Shown here piece by piece: positions 60,390 through 64,000 of a stretch of 64,000 nt of DNA. A program made the translations under genes and the position numbers. The stretch lies in contig NZ_JAQNCZ010000006.1 in assembly GCF_028369055.1 (NCBI RefSeq), positions 124,001-188,000 of the forward strand. The letters are read 5' to 3'. Source of the DNA: Cognatishimia sp. SS12 (GTDB lineage Bacteria > Pseudomonadota > Alphaproteobacteria > Rhodobacterales > Rhodobacteraceae). The notes below the pieces were generated by a model. That model saw nothing but the letters and a program-made list of their open reading frames with translations, ran no database searches and was not told where the DNA came from. Every line of letters begins with the position of its first letter. The first letter of the stretch is position 1.

Positions 60390-60411
60390 CAAGAATAAAT
60401 CGCTATTCTTG
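60390..60411. promoter_or_regulatory. Perfect inverted repeat CAAGAATA-N6-TATTCTTG
   Basis: Perfect 8-bp arms with a 6-bp spacer, ending 24 bp before the flgI ATG. The arm recurs as half-sites or imperfect dyads upstream of fliF, fliG, the 41856 gene, mucR and the TPR gene. Good candidate operator for the adjacent FtcR-like regulator. Confidence 0.55.
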
Positions 60412-60434
60412 TATCAGGCATACAGGAAAGACCT

Positions 60435-61577
60435 ATGGAGCAGTACCTCATAATTTCCAAGCACCTGATGCTTACGGTTCAGCGCGTTTTCACTTTGGTG
60501 GGCGCGCTGATCTGCTTTGGGATCGCCTCTGCCTCGGCGGATGTGCGCATCAAGGACATCGCCAGTTTTGAGGGTGTGCGCGAAAACCATCTGATCGGAT
60601 ATGGTCTGGTTGTCGGGTTGTCCGGCACAGGCGATAAGCTCAGCAATAGCCCGTTCACCCGAGAATCCATGCGCGGCATGCTTGAGCGTCTGGGGGTTGT
60701 GAACCTGGATGCTGACCTTTTGAAAACCAAGAATACGGCCGCAGTCATGGTGACCGCCAAGCTGCCACCTTTCGCGCGGCGCGGCGCGCCCATCGATGTT
60801 ACGGTATCCTCATTGGGCGATGCGACCAGCCTGCGCGGCGGCACACTTTTGGTGACGCCGCTGTCGGGCGCGGATGGCGAAGTCTACGCGGTGGCGCAGG
60901 GGCCGGTCGCGGTTTCGGGGTTTCGCGCCGAAGGCAATGCCGCCACCGTCACCGAAGGCGTGCCAACCATCGCCCGCATTGACAACGGGGCCATTGTCGA
61001 GCGTGAAGTGGGGTTCAGCCTAAGCGATCTCAGCAGCTTTCGTATCGCTTTGCGCACGCCCGATTTCACCACCGCCACGCGCGTGCGGGACGCAATCAAC
61101 TCGCAGCTTGGCGCGAAATACGGCTATGTCCTGGACCCTGGCACCGTGGAGGTGCGCATAGATGACAAGGCAAATGTCGCTGAATTTGTCTCTGTTATTG
61201 AAAATTTGACCGTCACCCCCGACAGTATTGCGCGTGTTGTGGTCGATGAAAAATCCGGCACCATCGTGATCGGCTCCAACGTGCGGATCGGCCAGGTTGC
61301 GATCAGTCAGGGCGGGTTGACCGTGCGCGTGCGCGAAAGGTTCAATGTCAGCCAGCCAGAGCCAATTTCAATCGGCGGCACAACTGTGGTTATTCCTGAC
61401 ACCGACGTTGATGTGGATGAGCAGGACAGCAGATTCACCATTCTTGAGGGCGACGTGAGCCTGCAAGATCTGGTGGACGGGCTGAACGCCATCGGTGTCG
61501 GGGCGCGTCAGACCATTTCGATTTTGCAGGCGATCAAATCCTCTGGTGCCCTGCATGCGGATCTGGAGATTATCTGA
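60435..61577 (+). CDS. flgI: Flagellar P-ring protein FlgI
   Basis: 380 residues; AGGA seven bases before the ATG. Signal peptide ('VFTLVGALICFGIASASA') and clear FlgI blocks: 'RIKDIASFEGVRENHLIGYG', 'LVVGLSGTGDKLSNSPFTRE', 'VMVTAKLPPFARRGAPIDVT', 'DLVDGLNAIGVGARQTISIL'. Periplasmic ring around the rod. First gene of flgI-flgJ-flgN. Confidence 0.96.
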   Translation: MEQYLIISKHLMLTVQRVFTLVGALICFGIASASADVRIKDIASFEGVRENHLIGYGLVVGLSGTGDKLSNSPFTRESMRGMLERLGVVNLDADLLKTKNTAAVMVTAKLPPFARRGAPIDVTVSSLGDATSLRGGTLLVTPLSGADGEVYAVAQGPVAVSGFRAEGNAATVTEGVPTIARIDNGAIVEREVGFSLSDLSSFRIALRTPDFTTATRVRDAINSQLGAKYGYVLDPGTVEVRIDDKANVAEFVSVIENLTVTPDSIARVVVDEKSGTIVIGSNVRIGQVAISQGGLTVRVRERFNVSQPEPISIGGTTVVIPDTDVDVDEQDSRFTILEGDVSLQDLVDGLNAIGVGARQTISILQAIKSSGALHADLEII

Positions 61578-61873
61578 TGGCGGATGTGGCAATGACCGCA
61601 AGCCTGCAGCAGGCCCTGACCGAGATGCAGGCCAAAAAACCGCAGCTCTCAGAAAAAGAGCTGCAATCGGCCAAGGAGTTTGAAGCGGTTTTCCTGTCGC
61701 AGTTTGTCGACGAGATGATGAAAACCGTTGATATGGGCGCGGCAACGGGCGGTAAGGATGCGCATATGTGGCGCTCCTTTATGTCAGAGGCCTTGTCTGA
61801 AAGTCTGGTGGAGCAGGGCGGCCTGGGTCTGGCGGCCAATATTCAGCAGATGATGACGGCGTATAAAAAGTAA
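61577..61873 (+). CDS. flgJ: Rod-binding protein FlgJ (N-terminal domain only)
   Basis: 98 residues: only the rod-binding half ('SAKEFEAVFLSQFVDEMMKT', 'MWRSFMSEALSESLVEQGGL') with no muramidase domain, as is usual in alphaproteobacteria. The start overlaps the flgI stop (TGATG). Confidence 0.88.
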   Translation: MADVAMTASLQQALTEMQAKKPQLSEKELQSAKEFEAVFLSQFVDEMMKTVDMGAATGGKDAHMWRSFMSEALSESLVEQGGLGLAANIQQMMTAYKK

Positions 61874-61887
61874 GCGGGGGTAGTCAG

Positions 61888-62373
61888 GTGATCGCGGGAC
61901 GGCAGTTCAGAATGGGAGATCGGCGGCAGGCCCGTACCGATGCAGGGGGCACCCTGACCGAGCGGGATGTAGAGAACCTTGATGCCTTTGCCGTCAAACT
62001 GGATGAGGCCGTCGCGCTCCTGCAGCGCGAGATTGAAGCGATCAATTCCGGCGCCCTTTCCATGGTCAGTGACCTCTATGAAGAGAAGTCAGCGATTCTC
62101 AAATGGCTGGAGCTTAAGATGCCTCTGGTTGAGCCATTTATGAGTACCGATCCCGCGATTACGCGCAAATTGCCGGAAAAATTGCAGGGGCTGAAAGACA
62201 TCGTGGCCGAAAATAGTGCACTTTTGTCACGCATGGCGCAGGCGGCCGGATCGGTGGTGCGTGAGATCGAAAAAGCCACGCAGCGCCATAGTTTAAACGG
62301 TCTTTATGGCAAATCGGGCCAAAAGCTAAATGACCCCAAGGTGGCAAAAATGACCATCGATCAGGAGTTTTAG
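61888..62373 (+). CDS. flgN: FlgN-like flagellar export chaperone
   Basis: 161 residues from the GTG at 61888 (GGGGG seven bases upstream). All-helical protein ('LDEAVALLQREIEAINSGAL', 'EEKSAILKWLELKMPLVEPF', 'LKDIVAENSALLSRMAQAAG') with a C-terminal tail of FlgN type ('SLNGLYGKSGQ'). FlgN escorts FlgK and FlgL. Third gene of flgI-flgJ-flgN, placed before flagellin. Confidence 0.7.
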   Translation: MIAGRQFRMGDRRQARTDAGGTLTERDVENLDAFAVKLDEAVALLQREIEAINSGALSMVSDLYEEKSAILKWLELKMPLVEPFMSTDPAITRKLPEKLQGLKDIVAENSALLSRMAQAAGSVVREIEKATQRHSLNGLYGKSGQKLNDPKVAKMTIDQEF

Positions 62374-62387
62374 CAACAGTTTCAAAA

Positions 62388-62401
62388 GTTTCTTAAGAAA
62401 C
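62388..62401. promoter_or_regulatory. 14-bp palindrome upstream of flagellin
   Basis: GTTTCTTAAGAAAC, perfect inverted repeat, 104 bp before the flagellin ATG and 15 bp after flgN. Contains a TTAA core but no second TTAA at the CtrA spacing. Possible regulator site or small terminator. Confidence 0.4.
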
Positions 62402-62504
62402 GTAAACCGGGCTTTAACCAGTGCCGTTATATTCTCGGTATTGGTGTAAAACCAAACTCAGTCAGAAGACTGTTCATAAACTCGAGAAATGAGGAGAGCA
62501 TTAA

Positions 62505-63356
62505 ATGTCGTCCATTCTCACAAATAATTCCGCAATGGTTGCCCTTGCCACCCTGAACATGGTGAACAAGGGTCTGAACGAAACTCAAAACCGCGTGTCC
62601 TCCGGTCTGCAGATCAGCTCCGGTAAAGACAACGCCGCTTACTTCGCGATCTCTGAGACGATGAAGGGCGACAGCGGCATGTTCCAGGCGATCAACGATG
62701 GCCTGACCGCGACCAAAAACTCTGTATCGACCGCGCGCCTGGGCTCAGAAACCGTTAAGGATCTGGCGCAGCAGTTCACCGAGCGTGTCGCGTTTGCGCA
62801 AGGCAACGGCATCGACCTGTCCGAAGTGCAGTCCGAACTGGACTCTCTGGTGACTCAGATCGGTTCCGCGATCAGCCAGGCAACATTCAATGGCGACGAT
62901 CTGGTCTCCGCGGCCGCAACCGTAACCGTTGTATCCGGTGTGAGCCGTACAGGCGGTACATTTGCAGCCACCACCATGAGCTTCTCTTCGGTGGATCTGA
63001 CTGCGATCCAAACTGGTCTGTCGTCCATCGACCTGACCAACCTTGACACAGGCACCACCGACGCGCTGAACCCGAACTCTCTGACAGAAGCTTTGGAACT
63101 GGCAGAGACACAGCTGGGCAACGCAATCGCGGCGGCGACATCCCTGGGTGTTGCAGAGAAAACCCTCGAAGGTCAGCAGGACTTCCTGTCCGCTCTGACC
63201 GATACACTGGACAAAGGTGTATCCGCGATGGTTGACGCCGATATGGAAGAAGAAGCAGCCCGTCTGCAGGCCTATCAGGTTCAGCAACAGCTGGCGACAC
63301 AGTCGCTGTCGATCGCGAACCAGGCACCGCAGAACATCATGTCGCTCTTCCGTTAA
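62505..63356 (+). CDS. fliC: Flagellin
   Basis: 283 residues, short alphaproteobacterial flagellin. Conserved N-terminal D0/D1 ('SSILTNNSAMVALATLNMVN', 'RVSSGLQISSGKDNAAYFAI') and C-terminal D1/D0 ('EEEAARLQAYQVQQQLATQS', 'LSIANQAPQNIMSLFR'), with a very small surface domain between. GAGGAG precedes the ATG. The 131-bp leader region is the likely target of FlbT/FlaF control. Codon choice looks more uniform than in neighbours, as expected for a highly expressed protein. Confidence 0.97.
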   Translation: MSSILTNNSAMVALATLNMVNKGLNETQNRVSSGLQISSGKDNAAYFAISETMKGDSGMFQAINDGLTATKNSVSTARLGSETVKDLAQQFTERVAFAQGNGIDLSEVQSELDSLVTQIGSAISQATFNGDDLVSAAATVTVVSGVSRTGGTFAATTMSFSSVDLTAIQTGLSSIDLTNLDTGTTDALNPNSLTEALELAETQLGNAIAAATSLGVAEKTLEGQQDFLSALTDTLDKGVSAMVDADMEEEAARLQAYQVQQQLATQSLSIANQAPQNIMSLFR

Positions 63357-63440
63357 GGTTAAATGGTTAACGGGAAAGCTCCTTCAAAGGCTTTCCGTAA
63401 CGATCAGACAGAGTAAAGTCTCCTTTGCAGGAGCTCGGTC

Positions 63441-63470
63441 GGCCACCCCAGGGTGGCCGGCTTGTTTTTT
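63441..63470 (+). terminator. Rho-independent terminator after flagellin
   Basis: Perfect 8-bp stem GGCCACCC-CA-GGGTGGCC followed by a T-run (63465-63470). The T-run overlaps the stop codon of the convergent fliI (63469-63471). Confidence 0.9.
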
Positions 63471-64000
63471 AGGGGGCAGCGCCCAGATCAATCGGCACGT
63501 CAATGCCGGCCTCTAGCAGCAGGCGAAACAGTTCTGCAAAGCTTTGATCAGATGACAGTTTTTCAGATTTACGCTGCGCCAAAAATACATCGGCGCCTTT
63601 GTGAAACTGTGCCGCCGCATCAATTTCCGGGTCGGTGCCTGGTTTATACGCGCCAACGCGGATCAGATCTTCCATATCGGCATAACGCGCCAGGGCTTTG
63701 CGCGCTTCGTGCATGATCTTGTATTCTTCGTCGCTGTGGCAGGCCGGCAGCATACGCGAGATCGAGCGCTGGATATTGATCGCAGGGTAGCGGTTTTTTT
63801 CGGCGATATTGCGATCCAGCACCAAATGCCCATCCACGATACCGCGGATGGCATCGGCAATGGGTTCGTTCATATCGTCGCCATCCACCAACACGGTATA
63901 AATGGCAGTGATATCGCCTTCGCCTTCGCAGCCGGGGCCAGCCCGTTCCAACAAATGCGGCAGTTCTGAAAAGACCGTGGGTGGATACCCTTTGGTGGTG
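63469..64000 (-). CDS. fliI: Flagellar export ATPase FliI, partial
   Basis: C-terminal 177 codons; the N-terminus is past the right edge. FliI/F1-beta-type sequence: 'KGYPPTVFSELPHLLERAGP', 'TAIYTVLVDGDDMNEPIADA', 'IRGIVDGHLVLDRNIAEKNR', 'YPAINIQRSISRM'. FliI with FliH and FliJ energises export. It probably starts another minus-strand flagellar operon or ends one that continues to the right. Confidence 0.95.
   Translation of the reverse strand, partial: TTKGYPPTVFSELPHLLERAGPGCEGEGDITAIYTVLVDGDDMNEPIADAIRGIVDGHLVLDRNIAEKNRYPAINIQRSISRMLPACHSDEEYKIMHEARKALARYADMEDLIRVGAYKPGTDPEIDAAAQFHKGADVFLAQRKSEKLSSDQSFAELFRLLLEAGIDVPIDLGAAP

Noticed and set aside
60382-60405. Possible sigma-54 promoter (TGGCA...GC) before flgI
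   Set aside because: The GG-to-GC spacing is 12, not 10, so it does not fit the -24/-12 rule; the dyad explanation is better.

Overview
The window reads as a marine alphaproteobacterium of the order Rhodobacterales (Roseobacter group). The evidence is the flagellar gene set with FlaF, FlbT, a DUF1217 protein, MotE-like and MucR proteins, an FtcR-type regulator, a monomeric isocitrate dehydrogenase, an RpoE-ChrR pair, CtrA-type TTAA-N7-TTAA promoter boxes, and a parAB-rep plasmid module of the kind seen in this group. The DNA looks GC-rich (estimated near 60%, not counted). No rRNA, tRNA, CRISPR array or transposase was recognised.

Layout. 1-6.4 kb: the start of a ZntB/CorA-type transporter, then tamB and tamA. 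6.5-17.1 kb: first flagellar block. A minus-strand operon (fliL-fliM-DUF6468-motE-like) is divergent from fliF-fliH-fliN-fliP-fliG, followed by DUF1217-flbT-flaF and a response regulator. 17.1-30.2 kb: housekeeping and stress genes. These are icd, an EF-G-like GTPase, an HTH protein, a LacI-type regulator divergent from gap, and rpoE-chrR divergent from a four-gene lipid-modification operon (FAD oxidase, DUF1365, CFA-synthase-like methyltransferase, DUF3833). 30.3-34.6 kb: a plasmid-type replication module with parB, parA and a Rep_3 initiator, plus three parS-like palindromes and five 22-bp iterons. 35.1-40.3 kb: a phosphorelay operon (response regulator, HPt, hybrid-like kinase, response regulator). 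40.3-64 kb: second flagellar block with fliJ-like, motA, motB, mucR, regulators, an RpoH-like sigma factor, fliK, flgD, flgF-G-A-H-fliL2, a TPR protein, flgE-K-L, an ftcR-like gene, flgI-J-N, flagellin and the 3' end of fliI.

How it fits together. Six perfect CtrA-type boxes sit upstream of flaF, the phosphorelay, the HPt gene, motB, the sigma factor and flgI. This suggests that CtrA switches on a layered flagellar regulon whose local members are the phosphorelay, an RpoH-like sigma factor, MucR, FlbT/FlaF and two OmpR-type regulators without a phosphoacceptor Asp. Two response regulators (16.0 and 35.1 kb) are paralogues; each has an intact receiver joined to what looks like a catalytically dead GGDEF domain. 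They flank the block holding the metabolic genes and the replicon. The DNA is therefore either a chromid carrying flagellar and core metabolic genes or a chromosome with an integrated plasmid replicon. Flagellar genes not seen here (fliE, flgB, flgC, fliQ, fliR, flhA, flhB) probably lie past the right end, beyond fliI.
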